A program made the translations under genes and the position numbers. Below, piece after piece: positions 9,348 to 20,616 of a stretch of DNA of 64,000 bases (positions within the stretch are counted from its first letter, which is position 1; the number at the start of each line of letters is the position of its first letter). The stretch comes from Ehretia macrophylla (lineage: Eukaryota; Streptophyta; Magnoliopsida; Boraginales; Ehretiaceae): contig CM075775.1 of the NCBI GenBank assembly GCA_037974665.1, positions 37,412,152 to 37,476,151 of the forward strand, written 5' to 3'. The notes under the pieces are model-generated. The model was not told where the DNA came from. It saw only the letters and a program-made list of their open reading frames with translations, and did not search any database.

Positions 9348-12300
9348 TTGATCGGTAAGGAGTTACGCAGCGCACAGCATACAGTTGGAAAGCTCTCCAA
9401 GAGCTCTACGATAGGGGTAGCCAGCTTGCCAGGCTGAGCCTGTTTGCAGAGACCAAAATTGAACATTTTCATTAGTTTCGGGACAATTTTCTACTTTTGT
9501 GCTGTTTTTCCATCCCGGATCGTACGTCGTGAGCCGCGAAAAGGACGATAAGCTAATCCATCACATTTCTATTACCGAATCCCACGCTACCTTGGGCAAG
9601 ACAACTTCGCTTCACGTAGAGGCTGGGCCCGCAAACCGAGGGCATAGGGTTTAGGACCAGGTCTCCGTCGCTCCGGTGCCCATAACTTTTGATCCGTAAG
9701 GAGTTACGCGGCGCACAGCATACCGTTAGAAAGCTCTCCGAGAGCTCTACGATGGGGCAACAAGCTTGCTGGGCTACGCCTGTTTTCAGAGGCCAAAATT
9801 GAACATTTTCATCAGGTTTGGGATACTTTTCTTCTTTTGCGCTGTTTTTCTATCCCATATCGTACATCGTGAGTCGCGAAAAGGACGCCAACCTAATCCA
9901 TCACATTTCTATTAGCTAATCCCACTCCACCTTGGGCAAGACAACTTCGCTTCATGTAGTGGCTGGGGCCGCAAACCGAGGGCGTGGGGCTTAGGACCAG
10001 GTCTCCGTTGCTTCGGTGCCCATAACTTTTGATCCGTAAGGAGTTACGCGGCGCACAGCATACCGTTGGAAAGCTCTCTGAGAGCTCTACGATGGACGAG
10101 ATAAGCTTGCTCGGCTGCACCTATTTTTGGATACATAAATGGAACATTTTCATTAGTTTCGAGACACTTTTCCTTTTTTGCGCTATTTTTCTGTCCCAGA
10201 TCGTGCGTCGTGAGCCGCGAAAAGGACAACAACATAATCCGTCCCATTTCTATTACCGAATCCCACTCGACCTTGGGCAAGACAAATTCGCTTCACGTAG
10301 AGGCTGGGCACGCAAACCGAGGGCGTGGGGCTTAGGACCAGGTCTCCGTCGCTCCGGTGCCCATAACTTTTGATCCGTAAGGCGTTACGCGGCGCACAAC
10401 ATACCGTTGGAAAGCTCTCTAAGAGCTCTACAACGTGCGCCACACGCCTTCTTGTCTACTCCTATTTTTGGAGCCCAAAATGGAACGTTTTCATCAGTTT
10501 CGGGACTATTTTATGCTTTTGCGCTATTTTTCTGTCCCAGATCGTACATCGTGAGCCGCAAAAAGGATGACAACCTAATCCATTACATTTCTATTATCAA
10601 ATTCCACGCCCCCTTGGGCAAGACAACTTCGCTTCACGTAGAGGCTGGGCCCGTAAACCGACGGCGTGGGGCTTAGGACCAGGTCTCCGTCGCTCCGGTG
10701 CCCATAACTTTTGATCTGTAAGGCGCTACGCGGTGCACAGCATACCGTTGAAAAGCTCTTTGAGAGCTTTACAACGTACGTAGCAAGCCTGCTCAGCTGC
10801 TCCTATTTTTGGAGCCCAAAATATAACATTTTCATCAGTTTCGGGATACTTTTCTACTTTTGCTCTGTTTTTCTGTCCCAGATCGTACGTCGTGAGCCAC
10901 GAAAAGGAGAACAACCTAATCCATCATATTTCTATTAACGAATACCACTCGACCTTGAGCAAGACAACTTCCCTTCTCGTAGTGGCTGGGGGCCGCAAAC
11001 CGAGGGCGTGGGGCTTAGGACCAGGTCTCTGTTGCTTTGGTGCCCATAACTTTTGATCCGTAAGGAGTTACGCGGCGCACAACATACCATTGGAAAGCTC
11101 TCTGAGAGCTCTACGATGGACGCGATAAGCTTGCTCGGCTGCACCTATTTTTGGATACATAAATAGAACATTTTCATCAGTTTCGAGACACTTTTGTACT
11201 TTTGCGCTGTTTTTCTGTCCCAGATCGTGCGTCGTGAGCCGCGAAAAGGACAACAACCTAATTCATCCCATTTCTATTACCGAATCCCACTCGACCTTAG
11301 GCAAGACAAATTCGCTTCACGTAGAGGCTGGGCCCGCAAACCGAGGGCGTGGGGCTTAGGACCAACTCTCCGTCGCTCCGGTGCCCATAACTTTTGATCC
11401 GTAAGGCGTTACGCGGCGCACAGCATACCGTTGGAAAGCTCTATGAGATCTCTACAACGTGCGCCACAAGCCTGCTTAGTTGCTCCTATTTACGGTGCCT
11501 AAAATGGAACATTTTCATCAGTTTTAGGACTATTTTATACTTATGCGTTGTTTTTCTGTCCCAGATCGTACATCGTGAGCCGCAAAAAGGACGACAACCT
11601 AATCCATCACATTTCTATTATCAAATTCCACACCCCCTTGGGCAAGAAAATTTCGCTTCACGTAGAGGCTGGGCCCGTAAACCGACGGCGTAGCGCTTTG
11701 GACTAGGTCTCCGTCGCTCCGGTGCCCATAACTTTTTATCCGTAAGGCGTTACGCGGCTCACAGCATACAGTTGGAAAGCTCTCTGAGAGCTCTACAATG
11801 TGCGCAGCAAGCCTGCTTGGCTGCTCCTCTTTTCGGAGCCTAAAATAGAACGTATTCATCAGTTTCGCGACACTTTTCTACTTTTGCGCTGTTTTTCTGT
11901 CCCAGATCGTACTTCGTGAGCCGCGAAAAGGACGACAACCTAATCCATCACATTTCTATTATCAAATCCCACGCCCCTTTGGGCAAGACAACTTCGCTTC
12001 ACGTAGAGGCTGGGCCCGTAAACCGAGGGCGTGGGGCTTAGGACCAGGTCTTCGTCGCTCCGGTGCCCATAACTTTTGATCCATAAGGAGTTACGCTGTG
12101 CACAGCATACCGTTGGAAACCTCTCCGAGAGCTCTACGATGGAGGCAGCACGCCTGCTCAGCTGTGCTTGATTTTGGAGCCCAAAATTGAACATTTTCAT
12201 TAGTTTTGGGATACGTTTCTTGTTTTGCGCTATTTTTCGGTCCCAGATCGTAAATCGTGAGCCGCAAAAAGGACACCAACTTAATCCATCACATTTCTAT

Positions 12301-13098
12301 TACTGAATCTCATGGCACCTTAGGCAAGACAACTTCGCTTCACGTAAAGGCAGGGCCCGCAAACCGAGGGCGTGGGGCTTAGAACCAGGTCTCCGTTGCT
12401 CCGGTGCCCATAACTTTTGATCCGTAAGGCGTTACGCGGCAAACAACATACCGTTGGAAAGCTCTCTGAGAGCTCTACGATGGGGGCAGCAAGCCTGCTC
12501 AACTGCGCCAATTTTCAGAGCTGAAAATCGAATGTTTTCATTAGTTTATGGACACTTTTCTTCTTTTGCGCTGTTTTTCCGTCCCGGATCGTACGTCGTG
12601 AGCCGCGAAAAGGACGACAACCTAATCCATCACATTTCTATTACCGAATCCCATGCCACCTTGGGCAAGACAACTTTGCTTCATGTAGAGGCTGGGCCCG
12701 CAAACCGTGGGCGTGGGGCTTAGGACCAGCTCTCCGTCGCTCCGGTGCCCATAAATTTTGATCCGTATGGTGTTACGCGGAGCACAACATACTGTTGGAA
12801 AGCTCTCTGAGAGCTCTACGACGGGGACAGCAAGCCTGCTCGACTGCGCCTATTTTCGGAGAACAAAATGGAATGTTCTCATTAGTTTTGGGACACTTTT
12901 CTTCTTTTGCGCTGTTTTTCTATCCCAGATCGTACGTCGTGAGCCGCGAAAAGGACGACAACCTAATCCATCACATTTCTATTACCGAATCCCATGCCAC
13001 CTTAGGCAAGACAACTTCGCTTCACATAGAGGCTGGGCCCGCAAACCGAGGGTGTGGGGCTGAGGACCAGGTCTCCCTGACTCCGGTGCCCATAACTT
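9348..13098 (+). repeat. HOR-A copy 2: eleven monomers A1-A11
   Basis: Monomers start at 9348, 9689, 10029, 10370, 10711, 11053, 11394, about 11735, about 12076, 12417 and 12758, in the same order of types as copy 1 and offset by 3751-3752 bp. Equivalent monomers between copies are visibly far more alike than neighbouring monomers within a copy, which is the defining property of a higher-order repeat. The A2 monomer here is one base shorter than its partner at 5937. Confidence 0.88.
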
Positions 13099-14803
13099 TT
13101 GATCGGTAAGGAATTACGCAGCGCACGGCATACAGTTGGAAAGCTCTCCAAGAGCTCTACGATAGGGGTAGCCAGCTTGCCAGGCTGAGCCTGTTTGCGG
13201 AGCCCAAAATTGAACATTTTCATTAGTTTCGGGACAATTTTCTACTTTTGTGCTGTTTTTCCATCCCGGATCGTACGTCGTGAGCCGCGAAAAGGACGAT
13301 AAGCTAATCCATCACATTTCTATTACAAAATCCCACGCTACCTTGGGCAAGACAACTTCGCTTCACGTAGAGGCTGGGCCCGTAAACTGAGGGCATGGGG
13401 TTTAGGACCAGGTCTCCGTCGCTCCGGTGCCTATAACTTTTGATCCGTAAGGAGTTACGCGGCGCACAGCATACTGTTGGAAAGCTCTCCGAGAGCTCTA
13501 TGATGGGGGCAACAAGCTTGCTGGGCTACGCCTATTTTCCGAGGCCAAAATTGAACGTTTTCATCAGTTTTGGGATACTTTTCTTCTTTTGCGCTGTTTT
13601 TCTATCCCAGATCGTACATCGTGAGTCGCGAAAAGGACGCCAACCTAATCCATCACATTTCTATTACCAAATCCCACTCCACCTTGGGCATGACAACTTC
13701 GCTTAACGTAGTGGCTGGGGCCGCAAACCGAGGGCGTGGGGCTTAGGACCAGGTCTCCGTTGCTTCGGTGCCCATAACTTTTGATCCGTAAGGAGTTACG
13801 CGGCGCACAGCATACCGTTGGAAAGCTCTCTGAGAGCTCTACGATGGACGCGATAAGCTTGCTCGGCTGCACCTATTTTTGGATACATAAATGGAACATT
13901 TTCATCAGTTTCGAGACACTTTTCCTTTTTTGCGTTGTTTTTCTGTCCCAGATCGTGCGTCGTGAGCTGCGAAAAGGACAACAACCTAATCCGTCCCATT
14001 TCTATTACCGAATCCCACTCGACCTTGGGCAAGACAAATTCGCTTCACGTAGAGGCTGGGCACGCAAACCGAGGGCGTGGGGCTTAGGACCAGGTCTCCG
14101 TCGCTCCGGTGCCCATAACTTTTGATCCGTAAGGCGTTACGCGGCGCACAGCATACCGTTGGAAAGCTCTCTAGGAGCTCTACGATGGGGGCAGCAAGCC
14201 TGCTCAGCTGCGCCAATTTTCGGAGCTGAAAATCGAATGTTTTCATTAGTTTATGGACACTTTTCTTCTTTTGCGCTGTTTTTTCGTCCCGGATCGTACG
14301 TCGTGAGCCGCGAAAAGGATGACAACCTAATCCATCACATTTCTATTACCGAATCCTATACCACCTTGGGCAAGACAACTTTGCTTCATGTAGAGGCTGG
14401 GCCCGCAAACCGGGGGCGTGGGGCTTAGGACCAGCTCTCCGTCGCTCCGGTGCCCATAAATTTTGATCCGTATGGTGTTACGCAGAGCACAACATACCGT
14501 TGGAAAGCTCTCTGAGAGCTCTACGACGGGGACAGCAAGCCTGCTCGACTGCGCCTATTTTCGGAGAACAAAATGGAATGTTCTCATCAGTTTTGGGACA
14601 TTTTTCTTCTTTTGCGCTGTTTTTCTATCCCAGATCGTACGTCGTGAGCCGCGAAAAGGATGACAACCAAATCCATCACATTTCTATTACCGAATCCCAT
14701 GCCACCTTAGGTAAGACAACTTCGCTTCACGTAGAGGCTGGGCCCGCAAACCGAGGGCGTGGGGCTGAGGACCAGGTCTCCGTCACTCCGGTGCCCATAA
14801 CTT
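13099..14803 (+). repeat. HOR-A copy 3: internally deleted, A1-A2-A3-(A4/A10)-A11
   Basis: Monomers start at 13099 (A1), 13440 (A2), 13781 (A3), 14122 (chimeric) and 14463 (A11), so the copy spans 1705 bp, five monomers instead of eleven. The missing part runs from within A4 to within A10. The two flanking monomers match their counterparts in copy 2 closely, so the loss is younger than the amplification of the 11-mer. Confidence 0.85.
14122..14462 (+). repeat. Chimeric monomer A4/A10
   Basis: The first part reads GCGGCGCACAGCATACCG, as in A3/A4 monomers; A10 has GCGGCAAACAACATACCG there. From GATGGGGGCAGCAAG onward it has the A10 words GGAGCTGAAAATCGAATG and GTTTATGGACA. The switch lies in the dyad region, roughly 14150-14185. 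This is the product expected from an in-register exchange between A4 and A10. Confidence 0.75.
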
Positions 14804-16850
14804 TTGATCGGTAAGGAGTTACGCAGCGCACAACATACAGTTGGAAAGCTCTCCAAGAGCTCTACGATAGGGGTAGCCAGCTTGCCAGGCTGAGCCTGTT
14901 TGCGGAGCCCAAAATTGAACATTTTCATTAGTTTCGGGACAATTTTCTGCTTTTGTACTGTTTTTCCATCCCGGATCGTACGTCGTGAGCCGCGAAAAGG
15001 ACGATAAGCTAATCCATCACATTTCTATTACCAAATCCCACGCTACCTTGGGCAAGACAACTTCGCTTCACGTAGAGGCTGGGCCCGCAAACTGAGGGCA
15101 TGGGGTTTAGGACCAGGTCTCCGTCGCTCCGGTGCCTATAACTTTTGATCCGTAAGGAGTTACGCGGCGCACAACATACTGTTGGAAAGCTCTCCGAGAG
15201 CTCTACGATGGGTGTAACAAGCTTGCTCGGCTACGCCTGTTTTTGGAGGCCAAAATTGAACGTTTTCATCAGTTTTGGGATACTTTTCTTCTTTTGCGCT
15301 ATTTTTCTATCCCAGATCGTACATCGTGAGTCGCGAAAAGGACGCCAACCTAATCCATCACATTTCTATTACTGAATCCCACTCCACCTTGGGCAAGACA
15401 ACTTCGCTTAACGTAGTGGCTGGGGCCGCAAACCGAGGGCGTGGGGCTTAGGACCAGGTCTCCATTGCTTCGGTGCCCATAACTTTTGATCCGCAAGGAG
15501 TTACGCTGCGCATAGCATACCGTTGGAAAGCTCTCTGAGAGCTCTACGATGGACGCGATAAGCTTGCTCAGCTGCACCTATTTTTGGATACATAAATGGA
15601 ACATTTTCATCAGTTTCGAGACACTTTTCATTTTTTACGTTGTTTTTCTGTCCCAGATCGTGCGTCGTGAGCCGCGAAAAGGACAACAACCTAATCCGTC
15701 CCATTTCTATTACCAAATCCCACTCGACCTTAGGCAAGACAAATTCGCTTCACGTAGAGGCTGGGCACGCAAACCGAGGGCGTGGGGCTTAGGACCAGGT
15801 CTCCGTCGCTCCGGTGCCCATAACTTTTGATCCGTAAGGCGTTACCCGGCGCACAGCATACCGTTGGAAAGCTCTCTGAGAGCTCTACAACGTGCGCCAC
15901 AAGCCTTCTTGTCTACTCCTATTTTTGGAACCCAAAATGGAACGTTTTCATCAATTTCGGGACTGTTTTATACTTTTGCGCTGTTTTTCTGTCCCAGATC
16001 GTACATCGTGAGCCGCAAAAAGGACGACATCCTAATCTATCACATTTCTATTATCAAATTCCACGCCCCCTTGGGCAAGACAACTTCGCTTCACGTAGAG
16101 GCTGGGCCCGTATACCGACGGCGTGGGGCTTAGGACCTGGTCTCCGTCGCTCCGATACCCATAACTTTTGATCTGTAAGGCGTTACGCGTCGCACAGCAT
16201 ACCGTTGAAAAGCTCTCTGAGAGCTTTACAACGTGCATAGCAAGCCTACTCGGCTGCTCCTATTTTTGGAGCCCAAAATAGAACAATTTCATCAGTTTCG
16301 GGACACTTTTCTACTTTTGCGCTGTTTTTCTGTCCCAGATCGTACGTCGTGAGCCACGAAAAGGAGAACAACCTAATCCATCATATTTCTATTACCGAAT
16401 ACCACTCGACCTTGGGCAAGACAACTTCGCTTCTCGTAGTGGCTGGGGGCCGCAAACCGAGGGCGTGGGGCTTAGGACCAGGTCTCTGTTGCTTTGGTGC
16501 CCATAACTTTTGATCCGTAAGGAGTTACGCGGCGCACAGCATACCATTGGAAAGCTCTCTGAGAGCTCTACGATGGACGTGGTAAGCTTGCTCGGCTGCA
16601 CCTATTTTTGGATACATAAATGGAACATTTTCATCAGTTTCGAGACACTTTTCTACTTTTACGCTGTTTTTCTGTCCCAGATCGTGCGTCGTGAGCCGCG
16701 AAAAGGACAACAACCTAATCCATTCCATTTCTATTACCGAATCCCACTCAACCTTAGGCAAGACAAATTCGCTTCACGTAGAGGCTGGGCCCGCAAACCG
16801 AGGGTGTGGGGCTTAGGACCAAGTCTCCGTCGCTCCGGTGCCCATAAATT

Positions 16851-17176
16851 TTGATCCGTAAGGCGTTACGCGGCGCACAGCATACCGTTGGAAAGCTCTC
16901 TGAGAGCTCTACAACGTGCGCCACAAGCCTGCTTGGTTGCTCCTATTTACGGAGCCCAAAATGGAATATTTTCATCAATTTTGGGACTGTTTTATACTTT
17001 TACGCTATTTTTCTGTCCCAGATTGTACATCGTGAGCCGCGAAAAGGACGACAACCTAATCCATCACATTTCTATTATCAAATTCCACGCCCCCTTGGGC
17101 AAGACAAGGCTGGGCCCGTAAACCGACGGCGTGGGGCTTAGGACTAGGTCTCCGTCGCTCCGATGCCCATAACTTT
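16851..17176 (+). repeat. A7 monomer with a 16-bp internal deletion
   Basis: The text AAGACAAGGCTGGGCCCG at about 17101 lacks the segment between AAGACAA and GGCTGGG that A7 has in copies 1 and 2 (CTTCGCTTCACGTAGA). The monomer is thus about 326 bp long. The deletion is private to this HOR copy. Confidence 0.8.
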
Positions 17177-17857
17177 TTATCCGTAAGGCGTTACGCGGCT
17201 CACAACATACAGTTGGAAAGCTCTCTGAGAGCTCTACAATGTGCGCAGCAAGCCTACTTGGCTGCTCCTATTTTCAGAGCCTAAAATAGAACGTATTCAT
17301 CAGTTTCGGGACACTTTTCTACTTTTGCGCTGTTTTTCTATCCCAAATCGTACTTCGTGAGCCGCGAAAAGGACGACAACCTAATCCATCACATTTCTAT
17401 TATCAAATCCCACGCCCCCTTGGGCAAGACAACTTCGCTTCACGTAGAGGCTGGGCCCGTAAACCGAGGGCGTAGGGCTTAGGACCAGGTCTTCGTCGCT
17501 CCGGTGCCCATAACTTTTGATCCATAAGGAGTTACGCTGTGCACAGCATACCGTTGGAAACCTCTCCGAGAGCTCTACGATGGGGGCAGCACGCCTGCTC
17601 AGTTGTGCTTTATTTTGGAGCCCAAAATTGAACATTTTCATCAGTTTTGGGATACTTTTCTTGTTTTGCGCTGTTTTTCGGTCCCAGATCGTACATCGTG
17701 AGCCGCGAAAAGGACGCCAACTTAATCCATCACATTTCTATTACTAAATCCCATGGCACCTTACGCAAGACAACTTCTCTTCACGTAAAGGCAGGGCCCG
17801 CAAACCGAGGACGTGGGGCTTAGAACCAAGTCTCCGTTGCTCTGGTGCCCATAACTT

Positions 17858-18198
17858 TTGATTCGTAAGGCGTTACGCGGCAAACAACATACCGTTGGAA
17901 AGCTCTCTGAGAGCTCTACGATGGGAGCAGCAAGCCTGCTCAACCGCGCCAATTTTCGGAGCTGAAAATCGAATGTTTTCTTTAGTTTATGGACACTTTT
18001 CTTCTTTTGCGCTGTTTTTCCGTCCCGGATCGTACGTCGTGAGCCGCGAAAAGGACGACAACCTAATCCATCACATTTCTATTACCGAATCCCACGCTAC
18101 CTTGGGCAAGACAAATTCGCTTCACGTAGAGGCTGGGCCCGCAAACCGAGGGCATGGGGTTTAGGACCAGGTCTCCGTTGCTCCGGTGCCTATAACTT
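17858..18198 (+). repeat. Chimeric monomer A10/A1
   Basis: The left part carries A10 words (GCGGCAAACAACATACCG, GGAGCTGAAAATCGAATG, GTTTATGGACA). The right part carries A1 words (ATCCCACGCTACCTTGGG and GGGCATGGGGTTTAGG), where A10 in copies 1 and 2 has ATCCCATGCCACC and GGGCGTGGGGCTTAGG. The switch lies between about 18045 and 18090. The following monomer is A2, as it would be after a true A1. Confidence 0.8.
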
Positions 18199-20616
18199 TT
18201 GATCCGTAAGGAGTTACGCGGCGCACAACATACTGTTGGAAAGCTCTCTGAGAGCTCTACGATGGGTGTAACAAGCTTGCTCGGCTACGCCTATTTTTGG
18301 AGGCCAAAATTGAACGTTTTCATCAGTTTTGGGATACTTTTCTTCTTTTGCGCTGTTTTTCTATCCCAGATCGTACATCGTGAGTCGCGAAAAGGACGCC
18401 AACCTAATCCATCACATTTCTATTACTGAATCCCACTCCACCTTGGGCAAGACAACTTCGCTTCACGTAGAAGCAGGGCTCGCAAACCGAGGGCGTGGGG
18501 CTTGGGACCAGGTCTCCGTCGCTCCGGTGCCCATAACTTTTGATCCGTAAGGCGTTACGCGACACACAACAAACTGTTGGAAAGCTATCATAGAGCTCTA
18601 CGATGGGGGCAGCAAGTCTGCTCAGCTGCGCCTATTTTCGGAGCCCAAAATTGAACATTTTCATTAGTTTCTGTACAATTTTCTTCTTTTGTATTGTTTT
18701 TCCATCCCGGATCGTACGTCATGAGCCGCGAAATGGACGGCAACCTAATCCATCACATTTCTATTACCGAATGCCATGCCACCTTGGGCAAGACAACTTC
18801 ACTTCACTTAGAGGCCGGGCCCATAAACCCAGGGAGTAGGGCTTAGGACCAGGTCTCCGTCGCTCCGGTGCCCATAACTTTTGATCCGTAAGGAGTTACG
18901 CGGTGCACAGCATACCGTTGGAAAGCTCTCCGAGAGCTCTACGGTGGGGGCAACAAGCCTGCTCGACTGCGCCTATTTTCGGAGACCAAAATTGAACATT
19001 TTCATCAGTTTTGGGATACTTTTCTTCTTTTGCGCTGTTTTTCCGTCCTGGATCGTACGTCGTGAGCTGCGAAAAGGACGACAACCTTATCCATCACATT
19101 TCTATTACCAAATCCCACGCCACCTTGGGCAAGACAACTTCGCTTCCCGTAGAGGCTGGGGCCGCAAACCGAGGGCGTTGAGCTTAGGACCGGGTCTCCG
19201 TCGCTCCGGTGCCTATAACTTTTGATCCGTAAAGAGTTATGCAGCGCACAACATACCGTTGGAAAGCTCTCCGAGAGCTCTACGGTGGGGACAGCAAGCC
19301 TGCTCGGCTGCGCTTGTTTTTGGAGCCCAAAATGGAACGTTTTCATCAGTTTTGGGATACTTTTCTTATTTTGCGTTGTTTTTCTATCCCAGATCGTACA
19401 TCATAAGCCGCGAAAAGGACGCCAACCTAATCCATCACATTTCTATTACCTAATCCCACTCCACCTTGGGCAAGAAAACTTCACTTCACTCAGAGACAGG
19501 GCCCGCAAACTGAGGGCGTGGGGCTTGGGACCAGGTCTCCTTCGCTTCGGTGCCCATTACTTTTGATTCGTAAGGCGTTACGCTGCGCACAACAAACCGT
19601 TGGAAAGCTATCATAGAACTCTACGATGGGGGTAGCAAGCCTGCTTGACTGCGCCTATTTTGGGAGCCCAAAATTGAACGTTTTCATCAATTTCTGGACA
19701 CTTTTCTTCTTTTGTGCTATTTTTCCGTCCCGGATCTTACGTCGTGAGCCGCAAAAAGGACGACAACCTAATCCATCACATTTCTATTACCGAATCCCAT
19801 GCCACCTTGGGCAAGAAAACTTCGCTTCACGTAGAGGTTGGGCCCGCAAACCGAGGGCGTGGGGCTTAGGACCACGTCTTCGTCGCTCCGGTGCCCATAA
19901 CTTTTGATCCGTAAGGCGTTACGCGGAGCACAGCATACCTTTGGAAAGCTCTCCGAGAGCTCTACGACAGGGGCAGCAAACCTGCTCAGCTGTGCCTATT
20001 TTCGGAGCCCAAAATTGAACATTTTTATCAGTTTCTGGACACTTTTCTTCTTTTGCGCTGTTTTTCCGTCCCGGATCGTACGTCATGAGCCGCGAAAAGG
20101 ACGACAACCTAATCCATCACATTTCTATTACCGAATCCCATGCCACCTTGGGCAAGAAAACTTTGCTTCATGTAGAGGCTGGGCCCGCAAACCGAGGGCG
20201 TGGGGCTTAGGACCAGGTCTCCGTCGCTCCAGTGCCCATAACTTTTGATCCGTAAGGCGTTACACGGCGCACAACATACAATTTGAAAAGCTCTCGGAGA
20301 GCGCTACGACGGGGGCAACAAGCCTGCCCAGCTGCGCCTATTTTTGAAGCCCAAAATCGAACATTTTCATCAATTTTTGTACAATTTTCTTCTTTTGCAT
20401 TGTTTTTCCTTCCCGGATCGTACATCGTGAGCCGCGAAAAGGACGACAACATAATCCATCACATTTCTATTATCGAATCTCACTCCACCTTGGGCAAAAC
20501 AACTTCGCTTCACGTAGAGCCTGAGTCAGCAAACCAAGGGCGTAGGGCTTAGGACCAGGTCTCCGTCGCTCCGGTGCCCATAACTTTTGATCCGTAAGGA
20601 GTTACGCGGCACACAG
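18199..20616 (+). repeat. Array 1, right block: about seven monomers beyond HOR-A
   Basis: The block starts with an A2-like monomer at 18199. It then passes into monomers of other kinds at about 18540, 18881, 19222, 19563, 19904 and 20245, and is cut in the next monomer by LTR-A copy 2. Monomers near 18540 and 19563 share the unusual word GAAAGCTATCATAGA in place of the normal dyad, 1023 bp apart, which suggests a local three-monomer duplication. Confidence 0.75.
20612..20616 (+). repeat. Left target-site duplication of LTR-A copy 2 (CACAG)
   Basis: CACAG lies immediately before TGTCATGCCCC. It pairs with TACAG at 24200-24204 (four of five bases equal). Removing the element and one copy restores an uninterrupted monomer, ACACAGCATACTG. 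Confidence 0.7.

Larger units (their letters stand above)
14804..18198 (+). repeat. HOR-A copy 4: A1-A9 followed by a chimeric A10/A1 monomer
   Basis: Monomers start at 14804 (A1), 15145, 15486, 15827, 16168, 16510, 16851 (A7), about 17177 (A8), about 17518 (A9) and 17858 (chimeric). The next monomer at 18199 is an A2 type. Type A11 is therefore skipped and the copy runs straight into a second A2. The block is 3395 bp because A7 carries a short internal deletion. Confidence 0.83.
2895..20616 (+). repeat. Satellite array 1: about 52 head-to-tail monomers of the 341-bp satellite
   Basis: The near-invariant word TTGATCCGTAAGG recurs every 340-342 bp, for example at 4233, 4574, 4915, 5255, 5596, 5937 and 6278. 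Every monomer is in the same orientation. Shared landmarks are CCGTTGGAAAGCTCTC near coordinate 36, GGAGCCCAAAATCGAACG near 102, TCGTACGTCGTGAGCCGCG near 175, and AACCTAATCCATCACATTTC near 205. The array begins and ends at the same monomer coordinate (CACAG, 26-30) because LTR-A elements bound it on both sides. Many differences between monomers are CG to TG or CA, as expected for methylated, silent DNA. There is no evidence of host coding sequence. A centromeric role is possible but unproven. Confidence 0.95.

Noticed and set aside
2895-20616. Recurring open frames of about 114 codons on the plus strand and 62-89 codons on both strands in almost every monomer, suggesting a tandem gene family
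   Set aside because: The plus-strand frame opens at TTG and closes at the TGA of the next monomer start (TTTTGATCC), so its length simply equals the repeat period. Because 341 is not a multiple of three, the frame changes at every monomer. Frames overlap on both strands, indels between monomers are free, and no ATG start, splice pattern or known domain is seen.
2895-20616. A two-fold internal repeat of about 170 bp within the 341-bp monomer
   Set aside because: I compared the two halves by eye (A/T-tract half against the CGTACGTCG half) and saw no convincing similarity, so the monomer is not an obvious dimer of a 170-bp ancestor.
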